Assembly: GCF_000003195.3 (NCBI RefSeq)
Contig: NC_012875.2
Coordinates: 20,305,977 to 20,369,976 of the forward strand
Origin: Sorghum bicolor
Taxonomy: Eukaryota > Streptophyta > Magnoliopsida > Poales > Poaceae
Reading direction: 5' to 3'
DNA length: 64,000 bases
Numbering within the stretch: position 1 is the stretch's first letter; the number at the start of each line of letters is the position of its first letter. Below, one piece after another: positions 1-12,000 of the stretch. The translations under genes were made by a program, and so were the position numbers. Below the pieces are notes generated by a model. The model had not been told where the DNA came from. It saw nothing but the letters and a program-made list of their open reading frames with translations, and ran no database searches.

Positions 1-355
1 TAGTCCAACAAAATCACGAGGGATTTCGAACCAACCAACATACAAGCCAAGATCGTAGTGATTCAACATAACAAGTCACACGTTACATACATTTAGCAAG
101 TAGTTCGAATACATCGGAGTTCGATAAGGTTATTACAACTCAAGTTTTCAAATAGCGGAAGCAAAGTAATTTGAAACCAATATCACTTTTATTTCAAATA
201 CATGCCAGTACCATGGTCCATTCCAACAAAAGCATCATAGATGAGGTAAGTAGGAAGGATCATGCCCATGATCTTACTCCTTCCCTATAGCAGGAGTCAT
301 CCAAATCTTGCAGTAGCTATGATACATCACAACCTGCAACAAGTGGGAATAAACC

Positions 356-377
356 CTGAGTACGAGAATGTACTCAG
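356..377. promoter_or_regulatory. Perfect palindrome inside the LARD-like LTR
   Basis: CTGAGTAC (356-363) and GTACTCAG (370-377) form a perfect 8-bp stem with a 6-base loop. The right LTR has the same at 9508-9529, and the Tekay-type LTRs have it at 35398-35419 and 43714-43735. Its distance from the LTR 3' end is similar in both families (about 450 bp). A role in the transcript, such as 3'-end formation or packaging, is a guess. Confidence 0.55.
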
Positions 378-644
378 CTAGACTTACCCGTCATAAACCA
401 GAAATAAATGACACCAAGGAGTATGCAAGGCTGATATATAAGTGGAGCTTGTTGGACAACATTTTGCATAAAAAGCTTAAGTATAAATAGTTAAACTTTT
501 CTTATTTAGCATCATTTAATTCTCATTAACCTATCAACTAGATTAGCACCTGTACTATAGCAATCACTTGATTAATATCAATCAATAATAACCATATCAG
601 GTTTATCAAGGATGTGATCATCATCATCATCATAGAACCATTAA

Positions 645-1050
645 GTTATTTAGTGAATGCTACGTTTGCCGCTGCTCTGTCAAGTTCTCACTATCCGGGA
701 GAGACGGCGATTCGAATCGATTCCTATCCAACTGTAGGGGTATTCCTAGCACTCACCAAAGCATCCCCCGTCGGAGAGCCAACGGGTCACCTTTGGTACG
801 ACTCAGGAATCGCGGTTCCGATCAGCGCCGCACTCCCAGGGCTACCACTCTGCCAGGGAGGTCAGGAATTTTAACTCACCTGCCTTTGGACTTACGCCAA
901 TGGTCCCCCGCACACCGCACTTCCTCTGGTAGTGCGCACTTTATACTTGTCGGTCTTCCGGCCTGAGTCATACTACTAGGCTTCGCGGTCGGAACGAGTT
1001 ATCCGGCCAACTAAGTGTTAGGCATGCGTTCAACATGACAAGAGGACGTG
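645..1050. repeat. GC-richer LTR block shared with the Tekay-type LTR
   Basis: This roughly 400-bp block recurs at about 9797-10200 in the right LTR and, clearly related, at about 35685-36090 and 44000-44400 in the Tekay-type element. It is by far the best conserved stretch between the two families. An 86-codon plus-strand ORF (614-874) is antisense to the element, so conservation as a cis-acting region is more likely than coding. Confidence 0.6.
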
Positions 1051-3589
1051 CAACGATCGGTCCTTAACCGACACAGACGGGGATAGATCCACACCCAAGA
1101 CCTCCATGCCTTGTTGCTTCACTATCATCATCCCGCCCGGTCTCCTTTCATATTATTAACACATGGTTCTTTTCCACGATAGCAAATATAGCCAACCGTG
1201 ATCCGGAATCCACCTATATCTCGCAGGTGACAGGAAATCACCTGTCTTCTACCGAGCTAAGCATGGCTAAGCATAGACGTGATCCTGACTAATTAGGATT
1301 CAGGTTATATATATACTGGACAAGGAAGGGTGTATATATGCAGCAAGGGTTTCATCCAACTCCTATACTTAATGCAACAATACATATATAACATATATAT
1401 ACTCATTCACTTTCAGAAAGTAGGAGGCTTATAATGCTCCGGGGCTTGCCTGGAATGTGACACCGAGTCAGATTTGTTAGCTTGCTCCGTCTTGGTGACA
1501 TCTAAGATCATAACACTTGCTTAATCATCCATCTTCGGGATGATCCACCATCACGTCCTTCACGTGGTTCATCTAGCGTACCTAGATGACATGCAAGATG
1601 CAAGTGCATGAACACATGGAAGTGCAATAGACAAAGCATTACACACAAGAAGCATGGCAAGAGCATGGTTACACTAAACACACTTAAGCACATCTCATTG
1701 CTCAACTTAATGATTACACAACCAACATGCTAAGCCAACAAGGAATGTAACACTAAACATATTAGACATGGCATACATGTTTCACTAGGTCTCAGGTATA
1801 TTAACTTGGCCATTACCAAAGACATGAGTCATTCATAGCAATATACCAAGCAACAGTAATACAAGGAATCTGCCATTTTTAGGACTGTTAACAGCAGCTG
1901 AGGAAATAAATCATAACTGGAGTTACACAACTCCAAAAGACATGAATTAAGACATTCTGGAAAGCTTAAGAAATTATCTACATTTCATATTTAGACATCA
2001 AAGCATGATTCTCAACTTAAGCTGGTCGAAATTATAAAGTTCCAGAATCTGTCCCTGACAAACAGAGAGCAGCCATTTCTGAAATCAAACTTTGAACAGA
2101 CATAACTCACAAACCACAAGGCTAAATACTACCAAATTTTAACAGCAGCTAGATAGGTGAATTATCTACAACTTTGCTATGAACAAGATTCCTAGAAAAC
2201 ACCATTTACGTATTGTAATCCAAACAGTTCCACAAACTGTCCAGAAACAATCAATTGCAAACAATTAATTATTAACTTATGTTTCAAACATGCATTTGAG
2301 CAAAACCATTGTTACCAACAGTTTGCACATATCTAAAGAACACCAGAAAACATAGTGGTCATTACCAAATAAATTTATTTAATGCATTTCTTAATTTATT
2401 TGTATAATAAGGTGAATTAAAGAACATATAACAAAAGTGCTCAATACATTCCACCAAAATTACAGTAGCTTCTAAACACTATACATAGCCCACTGTATAA
2501 ATTTCACTGTATTTGAATAAAGATATCAACATCTATGAAAAAGATAAATTGCTATTGCAATTAACCATGTGAGAATAAGATAAATGCACAAACCATATTT
2601 TCTTCACACACATGGCCATATCATAATAAACATGATACAAAAATATCATAGAATTGTACTGGAACAACATTTTCTATTTTTACATTTTTATTTATAATTA
2701 TAAACCATTTATCAAGCCCTATGAAGACATCTCTGTTCAAATCATGGACAGAATCTGTCATGCCACATTAAACAGCTATAACTTGAGGTTCACATGTCCA
2801 TAATTTATGGTTGTGTACTTTCTAGAAAGCTTACGAAATTGTAAACAACTTTGTTATAAACTTCTAGAGCTAAATCTACAACTAACAAGGTCTTACATAA
2901 CAAACAATGCAATCCAGTCTGGGTTTAGACAGAAACTGGAACAGTACTTTAAACCACTATAACTAAACATATGCTTAACCACAAATTGTGCTATTTATCT
3001 TTTTGGAAAGCTTATGAAAAGTACTACAACTCATATATTTTCATCCAGGCATGATTCACAACCTAACTGAGCCAAACAATATAAACATGCAGATCCACTC
3101 AGAATAGGAGCAAAGCAACACAGAGCAATTGTTATTTTTATAACTCTTAATCTATCAAGCCTAAATTCACCAAACTTTTTCCAGACATCAAATATAATAT
3201 GAAAAGCTTATCACAATATTTTCACATTTATTTTAGCAATAATACAGTGGTTATGAAAAAGACAAATATAGCAAGCAATTAAAACCGAACTGCATAAATC
3301 AATTTTTACAGCTAAAACTGCAAACGAAACATGGCATATTATCGATCTACTGCATAGAGAATTTCATAAGGATTACAAAAAGTCCACATTTGCTATTTTA
3401 CGACTTTTCTACGAATTTCTATGCATTTCCAAAGTTTAACCACGAAATCTGCAAAAACAAAACAAAAAGAAAAACACTTTTGCCTAGGGAACCCTGGATC
3501 TTCCATGAATCACGCCACAGCCCACAAACACTATTCATATGAGTCTTGGCTTCGCATCTGGAACCCTGAGTTATTTCATATTCTAACCC

Positions 3590-4040
3590 GAGGTCCTTTC
3601 TTCTGCCTGTTACTAACAGAGACCGAACCGGGAGATGAAGGAGGACTCCGGCCAGCCGACGGTTGCTGCAAGGGAAGGCATGGCCACGCCCTAGCCATGT
3701 CCTTGCGGTCGAAGCAGCAGCACAGAGGGGCGCAGCAGCATCTGCAGTTGGGCAGCAAGGGCACAGAGCAGAGCGCCGGCAGCCATGGTGGCTCCGCTCT
3801 GGAGGCGCTGGGGGTGGAGAGAGCGAGCCAGGGGGTGGAGAGGGGTGAGGAAGGCGCTGGCGTGTGTGTCCACTTCGACAGCCGGGCGTGGGGAGGGCTC
3901 TGGGCGAGCAGCAGAGGAGGAGGGGGCGCACTCGGGCATGGATGCCACGCAGCCGCGACGTGTCCACCCGTTGAGGCATTTCACCGAACACGTGTCGAGC
4001 AGCAAAGTGGCTTAGGTGGGACGCGCTTTGGGCCGGTTCT
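3590..4040. other. GC-rich island in the LARD-like LTR
   Basis: A sharp GC- and CpG-rich stretch in an otherwise AT-rich LTR, about 1.1-1.6 kb from the LTR 5' end on the minus strand. The second copy is at about 12740-13190. Overlapping long ORFs occur on both strands, as expected for GC-rich DNA with few stop codons. It could be the promoter or 5' leader of the element. No protein motif is recognisable. Confidence 0.5.
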
Positions 4041-5190
4041 GGACCGAATTTGGTAATGGACCAAAAACGAAGTTTGCTTTACTCTTGACACTCTCCAACT
4101 TTGGTTAAGGTGCCATGGTCATTAGAGTTATATATTAGAAGATAATTTGATGCCAATCTATGAGTGTCAATGAATTGACAATGATTAGCAAAACTCAAAA
4201 TTGGTGACCAAAATGAAGTCAAACTGGTGTCATCTTTTGGTATGCTCTAGCCCACAATATGTACTCCAACTTTTATTTTGGGACCCAAGCAAGTTGTTCA
4301 TAAGAATTAGGAGAACGCGGGATGCCAACATGACGAACTGAAATTCCACACTTAGAAATCCGAAATGCTGGAATTTACAGCAGATTCGAACTTGTGCCTA
4401 TTATTTGACAGGATTAGAAGATGATTCAGACTTGGGCACTTTAACAAAGTTTGTAGCATAAAAACTATACTACAACTTTTATTAAAGGACCTTGTACTGT
4501 TTCTGCGTGGTTAGTAAGATACAAAGCTCCCAACTAGGATATCCGAAACTGAGCACCTTGAGGACTTAGCCAAATTTCTGGGGTTCCAAAACAGCACTGC
4601 ATTGAATCTTGTGAGCTCAATTTGACTAGGATAGTTACCAAACTAGCTCTTGACCATTAAATAAAGTTTGTTCTACAGAAGCAAAACTACAACTTTTATT
4701 TAAGGTCAAACCTCATAACTGGTACCAAATTCAAACTTTCACTTTGGTCAAAGTATCAACTTGATAAAGCTCAAACTAGGATTTTAGAGCAAATAAAGCA
4801 TTTTCTCGGCACAAGCTCAACATGAACCCTTCATGACCTTTGTTGTAGAGTTCATCTAGAGTCGTTTGGTCAAGATTGCAAGATTAGGTTAGTAACCCAA
4901 GGTTCCATTCACTTAATAAGGTCATTCCAACAAGCATGTAACTTATTATTTCATTTGACCTTTTGAATCCAAACTCCATGAAACTTTTGAGTGATCAACC
5001 TAGGTAGAGATGGAGATGATACACATGAAAGAAGCACCATCAACAACCACAAGCTTTATTATGCAGGATCATCAAGCATTCACTTGTCGCAACATCAAAG
5101 TATGTTTCATACTATCATATATGAACAATTGATGCTTATGCTCATGAAACGTGAGTGCCAAAATGCAAGACAAACACCTGGGGTGTTACA

Positions 5191-5206
5191 GCCCTCCCCC
5201 TTAAAA
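5191..5206 (-). other. Polypurine tract of the LARD-like element
   Basis: On the minus strand this reads as a purine-rich run (AAGGGGGAGGGC) ending exactly where the LTR begins TGTAACACC. This is the position expected of the plus-strand primer of reverse transcription, and it fixes the left block as the 3' LTR. Confidence 0.75.
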
Positions 5207-5207
5207 A

Positions 5208-5226
5208 GAATCTCGTCCCGAGATTC
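5208..5226. promoter_or_regulatory. Conserved stem-loop next to the polypurine tract
   Basis: GAATCTCG (5208-5215), loop TCC, CGAGATTC (5219-5226): a perfect 8-bp stem. Equivalent stems sit at the same place in two other elements (26297-26316 and 39331-39349). The outermost pair is G-C here and A-T in the Tekay-type element, a compensatory change. Function unknown. Confidence 0.6.
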
Positions 5227-8200
5227 GGTGCGAAAGACTTTCAAGGGAAGAGAAATAATGTCATGCATTTCCCAACCTCATCGATAGCATTCGAACATCA
5301 GAGATGCTAAGTTGGACCAAAAGTTTTCTGATACTTACTTTTCATATAAGCTTTGGTCTGAAGATGAAGCATTGTTACTTTGGGAGGAATCCAAGAAAGC
5401 ACTGTTTTGTGCACTTTGTTCTCAAAGTATGAAGGGTGGTTCAGAGCATAAGCAGAGCTACGTGTATCATCAGTCTCTTTAATGAAACTAATACAAACCA
5501 TAAGAACCTTGCACCAAGTCACAAGCTTCTAAGGGTTTCTCATTATAGTGGTTCCAGGCTCATTCACAACGTTTGGAAAGTAGTCTTCTACCAAAATGGT
5601 TGGAGTACAAATTTCCAAGCATGGAGTTCTCTTTCTCTGATGACAAAAATTGTACTTACCAACCTGGTTAAGAGAACGATGAATGTGATAGCTGACTTTG
5701 TGGGTTCAACACATTCCATGATCACTTACTTCAAGGGAATCCTTGTATGCAAACAACAAAAGTTATTTGGGTTGAAACAGGTGCAACTTCTTGGGTAACA
5801 CATAGAAGGTATCCAAGGCATGTAGGAATTGGATAACCACTACTGAAGAAGGATGATTGTGTGACCCAGAGGTCTCCAACAGTTGCAAGTATTCAACCAA
5901 TTACCACTCAATTCTGCATGAAACTTGATAAAAATTCTGATCTATGAGTCTTCTAACCTCTGACCAAGATTCAGCTCAAACAGGCAACATTTGCATCAGC
6001 AGGACATGTACATACTAAACTTGTTCGGTGCTGCAATGGCAGTGTTCTAGACTGACAAGACATCTCTCAACTCCATGTTTAATTCACTATTTGATAAAAC
6101 ATATCCCTCGTGGCTGTCACTCCATCATTACTTTCCTTGAGATTAGCCTTGCTACTAGCAACCAATCAATTGCCTCTCAGCCCAAAATTTTCCAAAGCTT
6201 CACACTTAACCACAACAATTACGGTTGATGCTCAATAATTGGTAACCTCCAAAGCCAGGAGATAAGGATTCATGCCAAAGATGGTTGACTTTAGCTGTAT
6301 GACCGTGATGCACATAAAGATCAAGACTTAGGAAAACTAGGTCATAAGCACAACGGTGATGATCGATGCTTGTTTAACAGATAACTTGTCCCACATTAAG
6401 TGTTGGGTGTCCTTTTGGGTTCGATGAAGATGACCTATGTTGCTCGTTAAATGCTCATCGTCATTGTAGGGATAGAGAAATACTGTCATTTGTCTACCAT
6501 CTCTTGCAGTCTGTTAGTTTTTATGTCAGTGACTTGTTCTTCAAAGGTTAACCTCTAGTTGACTTCAGAAGAATGGCCTATGACATCTGGTTGGATATAG
6601 GGAAATGTTGATATGATATGGTGAGATTATCAAGGAAAGGTCACAAGAAAACATTTCATTGGTATAGTTCAATAATGGATCAGGACTAGAAACCTCGATA
6701 CCAGCGCGTGCCGAGCAGCACATCCTTGTGTCGGCCGCCCACAAGAGGCTCTCGGTTTCGTCGCGGCACCGTTAGCTACTGCTCATGACACCATTATTAA
6801 TCATACACTCAATGAAAAATTTCATGTGGCACAAAAGTTGGTTGTATGAACAAGCATTATGCTACGGAGGGATAGCAAAGCAAAGGTAGTCACAAGGTTG
6901 GGAGTCAACATGGAAGTGACCTGAAGATCCAAAACACAACACACGAGAACATATTTTACTTGTCGAAGACAACTGATCATGGATTCTTGCTTTAATTTCC
7001 ACAAAATCACTGTGTTAACCAAGATAGTTACCAGATAAATGATTAACATGAGATCATGACTGATAATATTTAAGATTAGGGAGAATTGGAGGTTCAATAA
7101 ACGAGATTCAAGAGACCAAGCTGATACTTAGATTAGGGCTTCATCGACACAGCAGCAACATGATCTGTCATGAAAAGATTATGAGGCTCATGCAACAACA
7201 GATAAGCATTGCACTAGATCCACTATAGGACAAGGAACCAAGTGGTCTGAGAGGATTCTTGGGGTAAGGTTTTCGCACATAGAAGGAAGACACCCAAGAC
7301 ATAAGCCAGCATGTGAGAACATAGATGAAATTATCTCCAGCAACCATTACTATAATCAAAGGTGGTAGATAGTAAACAGAACATGATGGGAATGTGTTGT
7401 TATCCTTTACTGAGTAGGTGCATACTCTTCTCCAGTCGAGAAGATAAATCTCACTTATGTCCAAAAAGGCCAGCCATCTCAAACATGTGCATCATGTTGA
7501 CGGATGGCACAAATTGACCAAAACATAAGCAAGCCATCGAGATAGATCAAAGGGTAACCCAGTTAAATGGGCAGCAAGCACAAGAGCTGAAGAATGTTCT
7601 TTAGAAAGATACTCACTAAGATGATTGCAGTTAGGATACAACATGAATATGGTGTACCCCACTAACTTTGAGCATACCTCCTTCTACATGCACGTGTGCA
7701 TGTGGTTCAAGGCTTTAGGGAATAATGACATTGATGCATAACCAATGTAGTAAGTTGCATGATTAAGAATGATTGGCATCATGATATGAGATTCATGATT
7801 TGACAGATAACCATTATGCAACCCAACATCTGGTTCTTAGGACAAGGATCATGATACGAGATTGTACCACAAAGTTGGTAGATATGATCATGTCTTTAGA
7901 AACAAGATGATTTTTTTAGATAGGTAGCAAAGGTTCCAAAAGAATTTGGGCAAAGCTCAAACAAGGACATATCATGGGCAAAAGTTGATATTCAAGAGAA
8001 CCCAACGAGGTTTGGTTAGGTACACACGAATAAGCTCATGTGTTCTAAGCGAGAAGGTGTTCTTGAGGCAAGTTATGAGATAAGCACAATGATAAGGCTT
8101 GATGACAACTCATGGTCTCACCGAGGACAAGAGGTTAGACAAGTTGTGCTACAACCACACCAAGAAAGCAAGGCAACCACACATAAAAAGAACTACTGTG

Positions 8201-9046
8201 TAGGTAACAAGAAAGAAAGAACCTAACATCAAGCATAGCTACTCAAGCAACATAGAGCAAGGCATTTTATCTAACTTTACACAAGCACAATGACATCATA
8301 TTAATTCACAAGTTACTTATTGTTAGAACAAGGGTGACAAGAGCAAAGTTATGCATAGGGCAATCAATCATGATGATGCATGCTTCGTCCTATTCGTCCT
8401 CACAAAATTACCAGCCTAAGGTGGTAATCACGTTCTATATCGGTGGCATAATACGCACACTCTCGATATATAGCTAGTCGTTAGCTACAAACAATCTACG
8501 CATTCGTGGTTAGCGTACCTGCAGAAAATTTCATTTCAGCCCAACCCAACAATGATATAAGTGCATGAAATGAAACACTAGACTCTAGGTTGAAAGCTAA
8601 ATGCTCCCACAACTCACACTTACCTGAGCGTAGGTGCGACGTTGCAAAATTTAAATCTATCAACATATATGGCTAATTCATATATGAGGGCTACCTCTAC
8701 CATTTGACCACAGGGTAGCATAGTGCGGTCATTATACATACATACCTTGGCCTGGGCGTAGATGTAAATTGATCCATACATTACCACTCAAGTGAATGGC
8801 ATCCATACAATAGCACGCCGTATGGACGACGAAATAAAAATTGCAGTAAGTAAATCCCCCCATAGTTAGTACATAACTAAGCCACCTAAAGGTCCTTAGT
8901 TGGGCATAGAGGAATGACCACTGGCATACTTAGATTAAAAGTTTAGATTTGAACACACCTATATATAGCTATAAGTTGTCAAAACTGATTTTTATAAGGA
9001 AAAGCTTTGTTTCAAATACACATGTGACATGTTTACTGTTGAACCT
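5227..9046 (-). other. Non-coding interior of the LARD-like element
   Basis: About 3.8 kb without a convincing gene. The longest minus-strand frames are 71 codons (5307-5522), 91 codons (6822-7097, hydrophobic) and 104 codons (7168-7482); none shows a retroelement motif. Near the 5' end of the element the minus strand has a consensus-like splice donor, CAG|GTAAGT, at about 8619-8626. A small GC-rich patch lies at 6696-6775. A conserved non-coding interior carrying packaging signals would fit a LARD, but conservation cannot be judged from one copy. Confidence 0.7.
6696..6775 (-). other. GC-rich patch in AT-rich non-coding interior
   Basis: About 80 bp rich in GC and CpG within AT-rich surroundings. 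One minus-strand frame is open through the patch and rich in Arg, but it does not extend. It may be a captured fragment or a structural element; I do not recognise it. Confidence 0.3.
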
Positions 9047-9059
9047 TGCTCCGATGCCA
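9047..9059 (-). other. Primer binding site of the LARD-like element (tRNA-iMet type)
   Basis: On the minus strand it reads TGGCATCGGAGCA, differing at two bases from the common plant PBS TGGTATCAGAGCA. It lies two bases inside the right (5') LTR that starts at 9062, as expected for minus-strand priming. Confidence 0.75.
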
Positions 9060-9061
9060 GC

Positions 9062-12000
9062 TGTCATGGAACCGTCCAAATTATAAGAGCACAAGTACAA
9101 AAACAATCACCGAAGCGATCAATTTATCATACTTGAGCCCATATAACTCCGGTAGTCCAACAAAATCACGAGGGATTTCGAACCAACCAACATACAAGCC
9201 AAGATCGTAGTGATTCAACATAACAAGTCACACGTTACATACATTTAGCAAGTAGTTCGAATACATCGGAGTTCGATAAGGTTATTACAACTCAAGTTTA
9301 CAAATAGCGGAAGCAAAGTAATTTGAAACCAATATCACTTTTATTTCAAATACATGCCAGTACCATGGTCCATTCCAACAAAAGCATCATAGATGAGGTA
9401 AGTAGGAAGGATCATGCCCATGATCTTACTCCTTCCCTATAGCAGGAGTCATCCAAATCTTGCAGTAGCTATGATACATCACAACCTGCAACAAGTGGGA
9501 ATAAACCCTGAGTACGAGAATGTACTCAGCTAGACTTACCCGTCATAAACCAGAAATAAATGACACCAAGGAGTATGCAAGGCTGATATATAAGTGGAGC
9601 TTGTTGGACAACATTTTGCATAGAAAGCTTAAGTATAAATAGTTAAACCTTTCTTATTTAGCATCCATTTAATTCTCATTAACCTATCAACTAGATTAGC
9701 ACCTGTACTATAGCAATCACTTGATTAATATCAATCAATAATAACCATATCAGGTTTATCAAGGATGTGATCATCATCATCATCATAGAACCATTAAGTT
9801 ATTTAGTGAATGCTACGTTTGCCGCTGCTCTGTCAAGTTCTCACTATCCGGGAGAGACGGCGATTCGAATCGATTCCTATCCAGCTGGAGGGGTATTCCT
9901 AGCACTCACCCAAGCATCCCCCGTCGGAGAGCCAACGGGTCACCTTTGGTACGACTCAGGAATCGCGGTTCCGATCAGCGCCGCACTCCCAGGGCTACCA
10001 CTCTGCCAGGGAGGTCAGGAATTTTAACTCACCTTCCTTTGGACTTACGCCAATGGTCCCCCGCACACCGCACTTCCTCCGGTAGTGCGCACTTTATACT
10101 TGCCGGTCTTCCGGCCTGCGTCATACTACTAGGCTTCGCGGTCGGAACGAGTTATCCGGCCAACTAAGTGTTAGGCATGCGTTCAACCTGACAAGAGGAC
10201 GTGCAACGATCGGTCCTTAACCGACACAGACGGGGATAGATCCACACCCAAGACCTCCATGCCTTGTTGCTTCACTATCATCATCCCGCCCGGTCTCCTT
10301 TCATATTATTAACACATGGTTCTTTTCCACGATAGCAAATATAGCCAACCGTGATCCGGAATCCACCTATATCTCGCAGGTGACAGGAAATCACCTGGCT
10401 TCTACCGAGCTAAGCATGGCTAAGCATAGACGTGATCCTGACTAATTAGGATTCAGGTTATATATATACTGGACAAGGAAGGGTGTATATATGCAGCAAG
10501 GGTTTCATCCAACTCCTATACTTAATGCAACAATACATATATAACATATATATACTCATTCACTTTCAGAAAGTAGGAGGCTTATAATGCTCCGGGGCTT
10601 GCCTGGAATGTGACACCGAGTCAGATTTGTTAGCTTGCTCCGTCTTGGTGACATCTAAGATCATAACACTTGCTTAATCATCCATCTTCGGGATGATCCA
10701 CCATCACGTCCTTCACGTGGTTCATCTAGCGTACCTAGATGACATGCAAGATGCAAGTGCATGAACACATGGAAGTGCAATAGACAAAGCATTACACACA
10801 AGAAGCATGGCAAGAGCATGGTTACACTAAACACACTTAAGCACATCTCATTGCTCAACTTAATGATTACACAACCAACATGCTAAGCCAACAAGGAATG
10901 TAACACTAAACATATTAGACATGGCATACATGTTTCACTAGGTCTCAGGTATATTAACTTGGCCATTACCAAAGACATGAGTCATTCATAGCAATATACC
11001 AAGCAACAGTAATACAAGGAATCTGCCATTTTTAGGACTGTTAACAGCAGCTGAGGAAATAAATCATAACTGGAGTTACACAACTCCAAAAGACATGAAT
11101 TAAGACATTCTGGAAAGCTTAAGAAATTATCTACATTTCATATTTAGACATCAAAGCATGATTCTCAACTTAAGCTGGTCGAAATTATAAAGTTCCAGAA
11201 TCTGTCCCTGACAAACAGAGAGCAGCCATTTCTGAAATCAAACTTTGAACAGACATAACTCACAAACCACAAGGCTAAATACTACCAAATTTTAACAGCA
11301 GCTAGATAGGTGAATTATCTACAACTTTGCTATGAACAAGATTCCTATAAAACACCATTTACGTATTGTAATCCAAACAGTTCCACAAACTGTCCAGAAA
11401 CAATCAATTGCAAACAATTAATTATTAACTTATGTTTCAAACATGCATTTGAGCAAAACCATTGTTACCAACAGTTTGCACATATCTAAAGAACACCAGA
11501 AAACATAGTGGTCATTACCAAATAAATTTATTTAATGCATTTCTTAATTTATTTGTATAATAAGGTGAATTAAAGAACATATAACAAAAGTGCTCAATAA
11601 ATTCCACCAAAATTACAGTAGCTTCTAAACACTATACATAGCCCACTGTATAAATGTCACTGTATTTGAATAAAGATATCAACATCTATGAAAAAGATAA
11701 ATTGCTATTGCAATTAACCATGTGAGAATAAGATAAATGCACAAACCATATTTTCTTCACACACATGGCCATATCATAATAAACATGATACAAAAATATC
11801 ATAGAATTGTACTGGAACAACATTTTCTATTTTTACATTTTTATTTATAATTATAAACCATTTATCAAGCCCTATGAAGACATCTCTGTTCAAATCATGG
11901 ACAGAATCTGTCATGCCACATTAAACAGCTATAACTTGAGGTTCACATGTCCATAATTTATGGTTGTGTACTTTCTAGAAAGCTTACGAAATTGTAAACA

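Larger units (their letters stand above)
1..5190 (-). repeat. 3' LTR of the LARD-like element (partial)
   Basis: Matches 9153-14343 with one single-base indel (near 504) and about 40 substitutions counted by eye, roughly 0.8% divergence, so the insertion is young. It ends on the plus strand with GGGGTGTTACA, directly followed by the purine tract. It contains an (ATC)n microsatellite near 617-634, an AT-rich middle (about 1300-3400) with recurring GGAAAGCTTA modules, and a GC-rich island at about 3590-4040. There is no gene in it; plus- and minus-strand ORFs in the GC island appear in both LTR copies only because the LTRs are duplicates. Confidence 0.9.

Noticed and set aside
617..634. (ATC)n run in the LARD-like LTR as a feature of interest
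   Set aside because: A short microsatellite copied in both LTRs; nothing suggests function.
3419..4056. Long overlapping frames (190 codons minus, 211 codons plus) repeated at 12572-13209, looking like a duplicated gene
   Set aside because: They lie in the GC-rich island of an LTR. Both strands are open at once, and duplication follows from LTR identity. No protein motif, and stretches are low-complexity Arg/Ala/Gly/Ser.
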